A stretch of 58,940 nucleotides of DNA, from the NCBI GenBank assembly GCA_016214265.1, contig JACROU010000054.1, positions 1-58,940 on the forward strand, read 5' to 3'. Under the pieces are notes generated by a model, which was given only the letters and a program-made list of their open reading frames with translations, made no database searches and was not told where the DNA came from. A program made the position numbers and the translations under genes. Positions 1-8,069 of this stretch are shown one piece after another. How positions within the stretch are numbered: position 1 is the first letter of the stretch; each line of letters begins with the position of its first letter. Source of the DNA: Candidatus Omnitrophota bacterium. Lineage in GTDB: Bacteria; Omnitrophota; Omnitrophia; Omnitrophales; JACROU01.

Positions 1-192
1 ATGTCTGGATGGACTTGTCCTCATCAAATCAAAGATCATTGCCGGAGGCTAAAGAAGCTGTGTGACCCTGTCCAGAAGGGTTGTGTGCTTCATGGCAAAG
101 TGATCATGGCTGCTGAGCCAGACAAGCCGACGCGCCGTCCAGGAGCTGCTAAGCGCCCGAGCGGAAAGAAGGATAAGAAGTACAGAGCCTGA
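1..192 (+). CDS. Small Cys-rich hypothetical protein (start may lie outside window)
   Basis: A 63-residue ORF whose ATG is the first base of the window, so the true start could lie upstream. The N-terminal half has four cysteines at residues 6, 14, 21 and 28 (spacing 7, 6, 6) followed by a histidine, a pattern that could bind a metal or form disulfides. The C-terminal half is basic and low in complexity (PTRRPGAAKRPSGKKDKK), like a nucleic-acid-binding tail. There is no signal peptide, so a cytoplasmic metal-binding protein is more likely than an exported one. I do not recognise the family. Confidence 0.5.
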   Translation: MSGWTCPHQIKDHCRRLKKLCDPVQKGCVLHGKVIMAAEPDKPTRRPGAAKRPSGKKDKKYRA

Positions 193-278
193 ATTAAGAA
201 TCTTTAATCCTGCCTTAATTACCCCATGAGTATTCTCTGAGACAGTTAATTTAGAGTTGAAAAGAGGGGTAAAGCAAG

Positions 279-1413
279 ATGTTCTGGAAATGCAATCGAC
301 AAAATCAGAAAGTTGAAGCCGGTAAGATAATCCGGATTATTTTTTCTGCGGTTTTTAGCGTTATGTTCTTGGCAGATCAAAGTTGGGCCGCTTCGCTTGC
401 CCCTGTCCAGTCTCAAATTCCTTTTTCCATTCCTGAAGAATTTGCCCAGATTGAGAAAATTCATGTTTCTGGCGAACCGGGACCATGGGTCATTCATATT
501 CAAGATCCGCATTGTGTGGTTGAAGCTCAAAAAAATATTCAGCAGCTGATTAATTATCTAGAGAAACAATTCGATGTCCGTTACGTCTATCTGGAAGGAG
601 GCGAGGGAAGATTAAATCCATCACGGGTCCGTTTAGAAGAGCGCAATCAGAAAGAAGTGCTTAATGATTATCTTAATCTGGGGCAAGTATCCGGCGCTGA
701 AATTGCCTGTGTGATGAACGGGGGAAGAGGGAATTATTTTGGAATCGAAAATCAGATGCTGTTGGAATTGAATCGTGATGCTTATGTCCAGGCGATAGAA
801 ACGCGAAGTCAACGGGATGACGTTTTGTCTCTGGCTGAAGATTTGTGGAACAACAAGGGAGAGAAGACAATTTCTTCTCCTGTGCAGATTTTTGCGGAAC
901 ATATGGGTTTTTATCTGAAAGGGCACTTTGCGCTTGCCGATTTTTTTTCATATTTGGCATTTAGAAACGGTTCTTGTCACCGCGCCCGCAGAAAAAGAGT
1001 GGTTCGATGGCATCAAACAGCTTTATGTGTTGTTTTCCGCATCGCGTCTCGAGCTTATGCGCCATGATTATGAGACTTTTCGCGCTGCTTTCAAAAATTT
1101 GAGTGAGCGGCAGGGAGCCTTGGTGAAGTTTGTTGGCGCAGATTGGGCAGATCAGGCGACAAAATTTTTTGCTCCAGTAATAAAGTTTTACGATTTAGTT
1201 TTAAAGCGTGATCGGATTATGAGCGCCAATCTGCTCAAACGATTCGGAGTGGACAAGCCGGTTGTCGCTATTCTGGTGACCGGCGGTTTTCATTCCAAGG
1301 GGATTGATGAGATATTGGAATCCAAGCGCGTTTCCACGGTAGTGGTGACTCCCAGATTTTCGGATTTGACCGGTAAGGAAAACTATTCTCACGTTCTGAA
1401 AAAGTCAAAATAA
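279..1413 (+). pseudogene. Secreted ChaN/TraB-like domain protein, paralogue 1, frameshifted at a T8 run
   Basis: Two overlapping frames (279-1067 and 928-1413) together encode one protein of about 378 residues. It has a signal peptide (residues 1-37, ending SWAA), the motif VIHIQDPH...AQKNI, a VYLEGG motif, GQVSGAE, and in the second frame VTGGFH followed by a terminal Y..VL stretch. These landmarks recur in the same order in the N-terminal domains of the two giant proteins at 23940 and 32157, so this is a stand-alone version of that domain. The frame changes at eight consecutive T (941-948); seven T would restore the frame. It could be a pseudogene, a sequencing indel, or a gene rescued by slippage. 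The ATG is preceded by a good ribosome site (gagggg). Function is unknown; a metal-dependent hydrolase-like fold is inferred from motif layout only. Confidence 0.75.
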
Positions 1414-1474
1414 CAGAATAAATCAAGGTTAGCGGCTACCCTCTTTCTGTATTATTTGTTATAATCCTCCTCTT

Positions 1475-2104
1475 ATGAATAACTCCACCAAAGTGCTTAT
1501 TAAAGACCGCTGGGATGTGATGAAGGATCTGGTTTCGGGTAAATCTGTCCTCGATTTGGGCTGTGTCGACCACGAAGCCGAGAAAGAGGCGGGGGCCGAA
1601 TGGCTCCACCGCAAGATAAAATTCGCCGCCCGGGATTTGCTTGGTATCGATTATCAGATTGAGGCGGTCAAAGCGCTTCGCCAAAAGGGATATAACGTAG
1701 AAGCGGGAAATGTGGAGGCTCTTGATCTGGGCCGCACCTTTGATGTGATTACCGCGGGTAATATCATCGAACACGTTTCCAATCCCGGACATTTTCTGGA
1801 TTCCGTCCGCCGGCATATGAGGGATGACAGCCTGTTTCTGATGACGACGGACAATTGTTACGGCCTTCGATCGCTGAAAGCGGTTATTCTGAACGATGGT
1901 GTTGTCCCGAATCACGAGCATGTCACCACGTTTGAGGAAAAAATTCTGCGCCAGTTGTTGAATCGCCAGGGATTTGAGGTGGTGGGATTTTATTTTTATA
2001 ACGGTCCTTATGCCAAGGTGTGGAAAGAAAAACTAATTAATTTCTTCTGTCGAATTCGAAAAAATTTCGCCTGGCAAATGCTGGTCGTCGCTAGAAAAAA
2101 GTAA
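1475..2104 (+). CDS. Class I SAM-dependent methyltransferase
   Basis: A 209-residue protein with SAM-methyltransferase motif I (VLDLGC, residues 25-30), the acidic strand-2 end (GIDY, 57-60) and the post-motif FDVITAGNIIEH (89-100), where IEHV is typical of the Methyltransf_11/23 type. It lies 4 nt before a GT2 glycosyltransferase and upstream of a second one, so it probably methylates a glycan, lipid-linked sugar or surface-polysaccharide precursor. There is no signal peptide, so it acts in the cytoplasm. The exact substrate cannot be read from the sequence. Confidence 0.85.
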   Translation: MNNSTKVLIKDRWDVMKDLVSGKSVLDLGCVDHEAEKEAGAEWLHRKIKFAARDLLGIDYQIEAVKALRQKGYNVEAGNVEALDLGRTFDVITAGNIIEHVSNPGHFLDSVRRHMRDDSLFLMTTDNCYGLRSLKAVILNDGVVPNHEHVTTFEEKILRQLLNRQGFEVVGFYFYNGPYAKVWKEKLINFFCRIRKNFAWQMLVVARKK

Positions 2105-2107
2105 ATT

Positions 2108-3037
2108 ATGAACGCTCATATCGTCATTCTGAACTATAACGGTGAAAAACTTCTCGAGCGCTGTTTGCCTTCGATTATTGAAGCGGCGCGGCGGGCGAAA
2201 ACGCCGACTAAAATTACCGTGCTGGATAATTTGAGCCGCGATAAAAGCCGGGAAGTGGTCCGCCGTTTTGGCAATGAAGTGGCGTGGGTGGTTGCGCCCA
2301 AGAATTTGGTGCTGTGCTCGTACAATGATTTTCTCAAACAAATTGACGAAGACATCGTGATTTTGATGAACAACGATATTGTTGTGGACGCAGGATTTGT
2401 CGATCCACTCGTCGAGCCTTTCAGGAAAGATCCGGATGCTTTTATGGTGACATCCAAATGCCTGTCATCGGACGGCTCAAAATTTGAGGGCGGCCGGACC
2501 CGGTTCCGTCTCAAATATGGAATTTTCTGGGCCAGCTCGCGTTATCCTGGGCATGAGGCGCTGATCGAGACGCCCGGATTTAGCATGGCTGCAGGCTATG
2601 GTGCGGTGGACCGGAAGAAATTTCTTGAGCTTGGGGGGTACGATACGCTTTATCTGCCAGGCCGGCTGGAAGATTCAGATATCTGTTTCCGCGCCTGGCG
2701 CCGCGGTTGGAAATGCCTGTATGAGCCGAAGTCGGTGATTTATCATTCGGGAGGCGAGACGTTCAACCGGGAGTTCGGGGAAAGCGGCACGTTTCGTATT
2801 AATGACCGGAATTCCTTTTTGTTTTTGTGGAAAAACCTGGAAGATCCATGGATGCTGGCTCAGCACATTGGTCTTCTGCCGCTTCGGTTGATTGAAGCCT
2901 TGGTGCGCGGGAAGAAAGATTTTGTCCGCGGTTTTTTTGACGCGCTTCCCAAATTAAATCAGGTCCTGGAGCATCGCCGGCGGGAGAAAAAGAGCCCGCG
3001 CGTTCGATCCGACCGCGAAATTTTTGGATTAGTGTAA
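2108..3037 (+). CDS. Glycosyltransferase family 2
   Basis: A 309-residue GT-A enzyme. The N-terminus carries the nucleotide-sugar strand VILNYNG (residues 6-12), then VLDN, then a metal/nucleotide motif MNND (87-90) in place of DxD. The ED.D motif EDSD lies at 188-191, in the segment GRLEDSDICFRAWRRGWKC that is typical of rhamnosyltransferase-like GT2 proteins. The last about 70 residues are basic and may sit at the membrane. It is spaced 4 nt from the methyltransferase upstream and 5 nt from the next glycosyltransferase, so all three are probably co-transcribed for surface glycan or LPS-core assembly. The sugar donor is not determinable. Confidence 0.9.
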   Translation: MNAHIVILNYNGEKLLERCLPSIIEAARRAKTPTKITVLDNLSRDKSREVVRRFGNEVAWVVAPKNLVLCSYNDFLKQIDEDIVILMNNDIVVDAGFVDPLVEPFRKDPDAFMVTSKCLSSDGSKFEGGRTRFRLKYGIFWASSRYPGHEALIETPGFSMAAGYGAVDRKKFLELGGYDTLYLPGRLEDSDICFRAWRRGWKCLYEPKSVIYHSGGETFNREFGESGTFRINDRNSFLFLWKNLEDPWMLAQHIGLLPLRLIEALVRGKKDFVRGFFDALPKLNQVLEHRRREKKSPRVRSDREIFGLV

Positions 3038-3042
3038 TTCAA

Positions 3043-3807
3043 ATGAAACTTCCTGTCAGTGTGATTGCCGTTACTCATAACGAAGAATCGAATATTGACG
3101 CCTGCCTGGCCAGTGTGTCTTGGGCTGAGGAAATAATTGTTGTCGATGGAAGTTCGCAGGACCGAACAGCGGATATTGCGCGCAAATACACCGGGAAAGT
3201 TTTTGTCAAAGAAAACGCGGATTGCGAAACTCAGCGCATTTTCGGTTTATCGAAGGCGACGCAACCCTGGTTTTTTCTCATCGACGCTGATGAGCGGGTG
3301 AGCCCGGAGTTGGCGCGTTCCATTGAACGGGCAGTAACCAGCGAATCAAAAGAATCTGCTTTTCACATTTTACGCGCTAATTTTTTAGAGGGTTGTGCCA
3401 AGCCGGTTCACTTCAATTATCCGGAATATCATTTGCGACTGTTTCGTAAAAGTGATTTAGTTTCATTACCTGAGAAAATACACCGCGTGCCTGAAGTGCG
3501 AGGAAGTGTCGGTCGTTTGGAAGGGGTGCTCGATCATTATTTTTTCGGTTCTGTTACGCAGTATCTGGAGAAGATGAATTTTTACACGAATCTTGAAGCC
3601 CAGTATTGCCTGAGTGATTCTGCGTTTAGTTTGAAGGGGGTTCGGGGTTTTACGCGTCTATTTTTTCGTCCCCTTGGCCGATTTATGGAGTACTACTTTG
3701 CCAAGAAAGCCATCCTTGATGGCTATTGGGGATTGGTATTTGCGGCGGGAGCGGGCTATTATGAACTGTTGATTAATTTACGTATTTTGTTGGCTCGAAA
3801 AAAATGA
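3043..3807 (+). CDS. Glycosyltransferase family 2, WaaE/KdtX-like
   Basis: A 254-residue GT2 enzyme of the short type that resembles lipopolysaccharide core beta-glycosyltransferases (WaaE/KdtX group). Visible motifs are VTHNEE (10-15), VVDGSSQDRT (33-42) and IDADER, the DxD-type metal site. The conserved central part with H/Y-rich segments (YPEYHLRLFRK, then a KIHRVPEV stretch) is also typical of that group. It follows the previous GT2 by 5 nt. Cytoplasmic face of the inner membrane is expected. The specific acceptor is inferred from family resemblance only. Confidence 0.87.
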   Translation: MKLPVSVIAVTHNEESNIDACLASVSWAEEIIVVDGSSQDRTADIARKYTGKVFVKENADCETQRIFGLSKATQPWFFLIDADERVSPELARSIERAVTSESKESAFHILRANFLEGCAKPVHFNYPEYHLRLFRKSDLVSLPEKIHRVPEVRGSVGRLEGVLDHYFFGSVTQYLEKMNFYTNLEAQYCLSDSAFSLKGVRGFTRLFFRPLGRFMEYYFAKKAILDGYWGLVFAAGAGYYELLINLRILLARKK

Positions 3808-3823
3808 CAATGAAGGAGGCATC

Positions 3824-4297
3824 ATGGACCTGGCATATCAGGCTGTAAGTTTTTGTTATCACTTATCATTAATTGTCTGGCTCGGCGGAATCATCACCAT
3901 CGGTTTTATTGCCGCCCCAGCGATTTTTCAGACAATTCCTTCCCGGGTTTTGGCAGGGCAGGTGGCGACCCGGATTCATCGCACATTTCGTCCGATAGAA
4001 CTCGTTTGCATGGTCACGCTTTTGATTTCCTCCGCGGTAATTTTGCGAACCTGGGAAAATTTGGATACCTTTGTGGTTATCCGTTACCTTTTTATTTTTG
4101 TCATGACAATTTTGGCTGTTTATCATGGTTCGATTGTGATGAGGCAGCTTCGGGCGCTTCGTGAAGGAGTCCCGGGATTTGATGAATTGCCTGATGCAGA
4201 CCCTCGCCGCTTGGTTTTCAAGAAATGGCATAAAATTTCCGTTTTTGTCAACATAACGATTCTTCTAGCGGGGCTGGGGGCGCTGTTTCTTTCTTAG
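3824..4297 (+). CDS. DUF4149/TMEM205-like integral membrane protein
   Basis: A 157-residue protein with four predicted membrane helices: about 8-34, 56-73, 82-104 and 135-156. The first helix carries HLSLIVWLGGIITIGFIAAPAIF, a pattern of the DUF4149 (TMEM205/CopD-like) family, whose biochemical role is not established. A strong ribosome site (gaaggaggc) stands 6 nt before the ATG. It sits between the glycan-transferase genes and a HAD hydrolase, with 2 nt to the next gene, so it belongs to the same transcription unit. The family assignment is from recall. Confidence 0.75.
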   Translation: MDLAYQAVSFCYHLSLIVWLGGIITIGFIAAPAIFQTIPSRVLAGQVATRIHRTFRPIELVCMVTLLISSAVILRTWENLDTFVVIRYLFIFVMTILAVYHGSIVMRQLRALREGVPGFDELPDADPRRLVFKKWHKISVFVNITILLAGLGALFLS

Positions 4298-4299
4298 TT

Positions 4300-4902
4300 A
4301 TGAAAATCCGGGCGATTCTTTTTGATTTGGGAAATGTGTTGGTCGATTATCGACCCGAGATTTTTATTACCCGCTTGTCGGAACGGGTGAAAATCGGGAA
4401 AGAGAAATTGGTCCGTTATTTTCTAACCTCGACTGCCGATATCGAGTATACGGAAGGAAAAATTTCTTCCGATGAATTTTTTAAAATCATTTCGCGTGAT
4501 TTAAGCCTGAATTGTAGCCAGGAAGAGTTTTGGGATTTTTGGTGCAATATTTTTATCGCGAAACATGAGATGGATGCATTGGTGGCGCGGCTCAAAAAGT
4601 CTTATCCCGTCTGGATTTTATCGAACACCAACGAATGGCATTTTGAGTTTCTGAAATCCCGTTTTCCGGTGCTAGACATGATCGACCAGCTGTTTCTTTC
4701 GTATCAGCTGAAGTGCCAAAAGCCGGACGAAAAAGTTTATGAGCATGTAATTCGCAAATCCGGGCTGAAGCCGGACGAAATTTTTTTTACGGATGACATT
4801 ACCGTGAATATAGAGGCGGCAAGAAAATCAGGGCTTCGCGCGAGCCTGTTTAAATCTGCGGCTGAGCTCAATCTGGAATTGAATCAAATGGGAGTTCTGT
4901 GA
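4300..4902 (+). CDS. HAD-superfamily hydrolase, YihX-like
   Basis: A 200-residue HAD protein. Motif I is LFDLGNVLVD with the nucleophile Asp9; the usual second acid of DxD is Gly, as in the YihX/epoxide-hydrolase-N-like subgroup that has the DLGNVL signature. Motif II is the SNT of ILSNTNEW, motif III is the Lys of CQKPDEKVY, and motif IV is the acid pair in FFTDDITVN. A small cap is inserted after motif I. The likely role is dephosphorylation of a small sugar phosphate or similar metabolite in the cytoplasm. The stop codon overlaps the start of the next gene (TGATG). Confidence 0.88.
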   Translation: MKIRAILFDLGNVLVDYRPEIFITRLSERVKIGKEKLVRYFLTSTADIEYTEGKISSDEFFKIISRDLSLNCSQEEFWDFWCNIFIAKHEMDALVARLKKSYPVWILSNTNEWHFEFLKSRFPVLDMIDQLFLSYQLKCQKPDEKVYEHVIRKSGLKPDEIFFTDDITVNIEAARKSGLRASLFKSAAELNLELNQMGVL

Positions 4903-6167
4903 TGAAAATTAATAAGAAGAGCTTTGCGCCTTTTCTGGTGTCTGGTGTCTGGTGCCTGGTGTCTCTTCTGTTTATGGCTCAAGCACCTATTCGTACCACC
5001 GTTGATTTACCTGCGAAGTTGGAATCGGTGCCGACGATGCGGGTGGCGATTATTCAAAATGTCGAGGCCGCTCATCTGGATTTTTCCTCGCCCTACACGG
5101 TGACGCATCCGGTAACCGGGGATTTGCTGGCTCAGGGATTGCCGCAAAAGGATGTCTTGCTCAATGTTTCGCTGGACGGGATTGTGCTTGGCGGACGGCT
5201 GCTGCGGTCTTCCGTGATTCGCGTTAAGACCGAAGACAAAATGATTCAGATTGAGGGGCGCACGTACCGGGCGGATCTTCGAATTCAGAAAAATTCGCGC
5301 GGCAAGCTCATGCTCATCAACGAAATTTCGATGGAAGATTATCTGAAGGGCGTTCTGCCGTGGGAAGTGGATTATAAATGGCAGATGGAGGCGCTGAAGG
5401 CCCAGGCCATCGCGGCGCGCACATTCGCGCTGTTTCAGGCTCTCAAGAATCCGAGCGCACCTTTTTTTCTGACCAGCGATGTCAAAAGCCAGGTGTATGG
5501 CGGAAAAACATCGGAACACTTGCGCACTTCTGAAGCGGTGGATGCGACGCGCGGACAGGTGCTCACGTACCGGGGTCAGGTGTTTCAAGGCTATTTTCAT
5601 TCTTCCTGCGGCGGCCGAACGACGCGTGCGGATTTTGTGTGGAGCGTAGTGCCGATTGCGCCGCTCATGGGCGTTCAATGCGGGTTTTGTGCGGGATCGA
5701 AATATGACAACTGGACCGCGGAATTTACATTCGACGAGATTCGCAAAAAATTAATCGATCACGGATATTCTGTCGGACCAATTACCGGGATTGAAAGTGT
5801 GGACCGTGATCGTACTGGGCGAATCCGGAAAGTCCTGATTTATCATTCTGGCGGAGTCACTAAAATGAACGCCGGAGATTTCCGGGTGTTTATCGGAGCC
5901 GATAAAATGCGCAGCACGCAGGTGGCGTTTCACACGGCGCCCGGGAAAATTTTGATGACCGGAAAAGGCTGGGGCCACGGCGTGGGTTTGTGCCAGTGGG
6001 GCGCCAAGGTCATGGCCGAGCGCGGATTTACGTTCGAAAATATTTTGCGATTTTATTATCCCGGAGCTCAGGTAACCCAAGCTTATTCCGCTCCCCAGCC
6101 CGAGCCTTCCGAGGGGGGCTTGTTCTCCGGAATCATCGGCAAAATCAAAGAAGTATTTGGCGGATAA
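4902..6167 (+). CDS. SpoIID/LytB-domain cell-wall protein
   Basis: A 421-residue protein, starting at the ATG that overlaps the preceding stop; a GTG 3 nt earlier is possible. Residues 1-28 are a signal anchor. The SpoIID domain includes MEDYLKGVLPWEVDYKWQMEALKAQA-type sequence at about 145-170, the SSCGGRTT segment, and the C-terminal GWGHGVGLCQWGA motif at about 358-370. SpoIID-domain proteins cleave denuded glycan strands of peptidoglycan as lytic transglycosylases. Here it more likely serves wall remodelling than sporulation, since no other spore gene is present. The coding sequence for residues 12-21 of the signal anchor is a 7-bp tandem repeat (see 4935). Confidence 0.88.
   Translation: MKINKKSFAPFLVSGVWCLVSLLFMAQAPIRTTVDLPAKLESVPTMRVAIIQNVEAAHLDFSSPYTVTHPVTGDLLAQGLPQKDVLLNVSLDGIVLGGRLLRSSVIRVKTEDKMIQIEGRTYRADLRIQKNSRGKLMLINEISMEDYLKGVLPWEVDYKWQMEALKAQAIAARTFALFQALKNPSAPFFLTSDVKSQVYGGKTSEHLRTSEAVDATRGQVLTYRGQVFQGYFHSSCGGRTTRADFVWSVVPIAPLMGVQCGFCAGSKYDNWTAEFTFDEIRKKLIDHGYSVGPITGIESVDRDRTGRIRKVLIYHSGGVTKMNAGDFRVFIGADKMRSTQVAFHTAPGKILMTGKGWGHGVGLCQWGAKVMAERGFTFENILRFYYPGAQVTQAYSAPQPEPSEGGLFSGIIGKIKEVFGG
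4935..4962. repeat. Four tandem 7-bp units inside a signal-peptide coding region
   Basis: CTGGTGT occurs four times in tandem, the third copy ending in C. The 28 bp run through all three codon phases and encode ten hydrophobic residues (LVSGVWCLVS) that form part of the signal anchor of the SpoIID-like protein. This looks like a dispersed repeat adopted as coding sequence. Confidence 0.85.
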
Positions 6168-6282
6168 AATATTCGCTTCGCGATTTTTATTTGTGCGCCC
6201 GCCCTAAAGGACGGCCGGCTGAGGTATTCGCGTAAATAAGTTTCCGACCGTATTGATTTTATCGAGCAAATGATAGCTGTGC

Positions 6283-6303
6283 GCCCGTCCCACGGGGACG
6301 GGC
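6283..6303. repeat. GC-rich hairpin upstream of tRNA-Arg
   Basis: CCCGTCC and GGACGGG face each other across a short loop, about 23 bp before the tRNA. A related GC-rich stretch lies at 6195-6222 (gcgcccgccc...ggacggccgg). It may be a terminator remnant or another dispersed palindrome; no T-tract follows. Confidence 0.5.
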
Positions 6304-6326
6304 TTGGTATCTCGCAACAAAGTCGG

Positions 6327-6403
6327 GCGCCCGTAGCTCAATTGGATAGAGCGTTAGCCTCCGGAGCTAAAGGTTTCGAGTTCAACTCTCGACGGGCGCA
6401 CCA
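6327..6403 (+). tRNA. tRNA-Arg (anticodon CCG)
   Basis: A full cloverleaf can be drawn. The acceptor GCGCCCG (6327-6333) pairs with CGGGCGC (6393-6399). The D arm is GCTC/GAGC, the anticodon arm TTAGC/GCTAA with loop CTCCGGA, giving anticodon CCG at 6361-6363. The T arm contains GTTCAACTC. Discriminator A6400 is followed by an encoded CCA (6401-6403). It reads the codon CGG. The 3' end is followed after 6 nt by a truncated endonuclease V frame, which suggests a recombination junction. Confidence 0.95.
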
Positions 6404-6409
6404 ATTTAG

Positions 6410-6886
6410 CTATCAGCTATTCTGCCCGTTCGGTTTCCGTATCTGCCCGGGCTTTTATCATTTCGGGAAGTACCAGCGCTTTTGGATGCTATCAAAAAGT
6501 TGAAATTGAAACCCAACCTTTTCCTGATCGATGGACAGGGAATGGCGCATCCACGGCGCATCGGGCTGGCAAGTCATTTGGGGCTTGTGATGAACGTTCC
6601 AACGATTGGAGCAGCGAAGTCCCGACTAATCGGAACATTCGAGAATCCAGGACGGAAGGCGGGAAGCTGGTCTGAATTAGTCGACAAGAACGAAGTCGTC
6701 GGGGCTGTTTTGCGCACACGATCGAATGTGCGGCCGATTTTTACGTCTATCGGACATAAGGTGAGTCTTCGTCAGGCGATTCGCTGGACACTTGTGACAA
6801 TGGGCGGATTTCGAATTCCGGAACCGACACGTCAGGCAGATATTTTTGTGGAGAAAATGAAAAATGCCTACAAAACTAAAAGTTAA
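6410..6886 (+). pseudogene. nfi: Endonuclease V, 5'-truncated
   Basis: The open frame from 6410 encodes the C-terminal two thirds of endonuclease V: PYLPGLLSFREVPALL, then LIDGQGMAHPRRIGLASHLG, PTIGAAKSRL, SIGHKVSL and PEPTRQAD. These are hallmark segments of Nfi, which nicks DNA 3' of deaminated adenine (inosine). About 70 N-terminal residues are missing, including the strand with the first catalytic Asp. The frame has a stop (TAG 6407) immediately upstream and abuts the tRNA-Arg. A TTG at 6482 could start a 134-residue remnant, but the active site would still be incomplete. The rest of the frame is intact, suggesting recent decay. The next gene overlaps its end by 23 nt. Confidence 0.88.
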
Positions 6887-7550
6887 AAATATTCCTCAAA
6901 TTATCATTTCGGTGGTTGTAGCCGGCTTTATCGGCTGGGGAGTCCTTTTTCTGGTTGGCAAATGGAATGAAGTGCGCGTGCTGAAAGAAATTGTCCGCCG
7001 GCTGACTGCCGATACGCGCGTGGCTGAAGTGTTGGTGACAAATACCGGGCGTGACGAGAAGACTTCGCAGCTCACGACGACGATTAAATTTCTGGAATTT
7101 GACGCGCTCGGAAAACCCCTCGCTCCAAAATATTTCACATTCAAGGGCAACATCATCCAATTTCAATCGCTCGTGATCCGGTTCAAAGATAAATTTGTGG
7201 AGTCGGGCGATGCGTTGAAAGGTAAAAGCGTCTACATTTTTCTGAAGGCATTTGTGCTGGAAAAGCCTGAGACTCAAATTATGACGATTACGCCGATCAA
7301 TGAAATTCCCGACGGTTACAAAATTCCAAACGCGACCAATGCGTTCGAGAAAAAGCTCTGGGAAAAGTTCTGGAGCTATGCGCTCGATCCCGCAACGCGC
7401 GAACATGACGGAGTCAAATCCGCTCAGATCGAGGCGCCGGGATCGGTGTTTGTGCCGGGAACGATTTATACGCTCAAGATCGAGCACGATGGTGGTCTTC
7501 GCATCGACACCCAAAAAATCCCCGAAATTTTGAAAGGGGAGCGCCTTTAA
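6864..7550 (+). CDS. Membrane-anchored hypothetical protein
   Basis: A 228-residue protein with one N-terminal membrane helix (about residues 9-29, IIISVVVAGFIGWGVLFLVG). It is followed by a short helical stretch and a mixed alpha/beta soluble domain of about 185 residues containing TPINEIPDGYKIPNA and KFWSYALDPATR. The topology suggests a periplasmic domain tethered to the inner membrane. It starts inside the 3' end of the nfi remnant with a ribosome site (ggag) 11 nt upstream, and is followed by the toxin fragment. I do not recognise the family. Confidence 0.72.
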   Translation: MPTKLKVKNIPQIIISVVVAGFIGWGVLFLVGKWNEVRVLKEIVRRLTADTRVAEVLVTNTGRDEKTSQLTTTIKFLEFDALGKPLAPKYFTFKGNIIQFQSLVIRFKDKFVESGDALKGKSVYIFLKAFVLEKPETQIMTITPINEIPDGYKIPNATNAFEKKLWEKFWSYALDPATREHDGVKSAQIEAPGSVFVPGTIYTLKIEHDGGLRIDTQKIPEILKGERL

Positions 7551-7571
7551 AATTCAAGGTTTCCGCCTTGA

Positions 7572-7754
7572 TGGTTTCCGGGTCCTCAGGGGTTGAGGCT
7601 GATCAAGGGATTCCATGATGAGGCCCTAAAAGGGAATTGGTCAGGTTTTCGTTCGTCACGACTCAGCCTTCATTATCGCGTCATTTATCGGATTTTAGGA
7701 GAACAACTTTTTGTTCAAGTGATGGATGTTAATGCGCATGATTATCGGAGGTGA
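7572..7754 (+). pseudogene. RelE/ParE-type toxin, C-terminal fragment
   Basis: The open frame after TGA 7569-7571 encodes about 60 residues ending with segments typical of a RelE/ParE-superfamily toxin: GFHDEALKGNWSGFRSSRLS, YRVIYRI and DVNAHDYRR. Full-length relatives have about 85-95 residues, so the N-terminal third is missing. No ATG exists; TTG 7593 is the only plausible start. It lies 6 nt before an antitoxin-like gene, the usual toxin-first order for this pair type. The toxin is probably inactive. Confidence 0.75.
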
Positions 7755-7760
7755 TAAAAA

Positions 7761-8030
7761 ATGAAGAAATTAAAAGATTTTAGACCTGCAAAACAACATA
7801 TCAAAGTTAGCGTGGGGGAATCGGTAAGGATTATGAGAGAGCTGCAGGAATTAAGTCAAAATCAATTGGCGCAGCTTACGGGAATTCCACAGTCGACTAT
7901 TTCGGGAATTGAAAAAGACCGAATCAGTCTTGGTGTCGAGCGCTCCAAAGTTTTGGCAAGGGCATTAAAGTGCCATCCCGCAATTTTGGTGTTTCCGGGT
8001 TGGGAAACAGAAGAAAAAAAGGCGGCGTAA
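7761..8030 (+). CDS. Xre-family HTH antitoxin-like regulator
   Basis: An 89-residue DNA-binding protein with a lambda-repressor-type helix-turn-helix at about residues 28-72: LSQNQLAQLTGIPQSTISGIEKDR, with the canonical Q..LA...G....IS..E pattern. A strong ribosome site (ggaggtga) stands just upstream and overlaps the stop of the toxin fragment. As partner of a RelE/ParE-type toxin it would be the antitoxin and autorepressor. With the toxin truncated it is an orphan, possibly kept to protect against a related toxin elsewhere. Confidence 0.87.
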   Translation: MKKLKDFRPAKQHIKVSVGESVRIMRELQELSQNQLAQLTGIPQSTISGIEKDRISLGVERSKVLARALKCHPAILVFPGWETEEKKAA

Positions 8031-8069
8031 CCGCGTCGGTTGCGGTAATTGCTCTCGCTTATTAGCAAT

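Noticed and set aside
941..960. Programmed ribosomal frameshift in paralogue 1
   Set aside because: A T8 run alone lacks the usual downstream structure or stop-codon context, and the paralogues need no shift; an indel or slippage is simpler.
5007..5678. Long - strand ORF (223 codons) opposite the SpoIID-like gene
   Set aside because: The + strand frame has clear SpoIID motifs; the antisense frame has none and no ribosome site.
6270..6503. A 77-codon ORF covering the tRNA
   Set aside because: It runs through a perfect tRNA-Arg and then through nfi in the wrong frame; it is a shadow.
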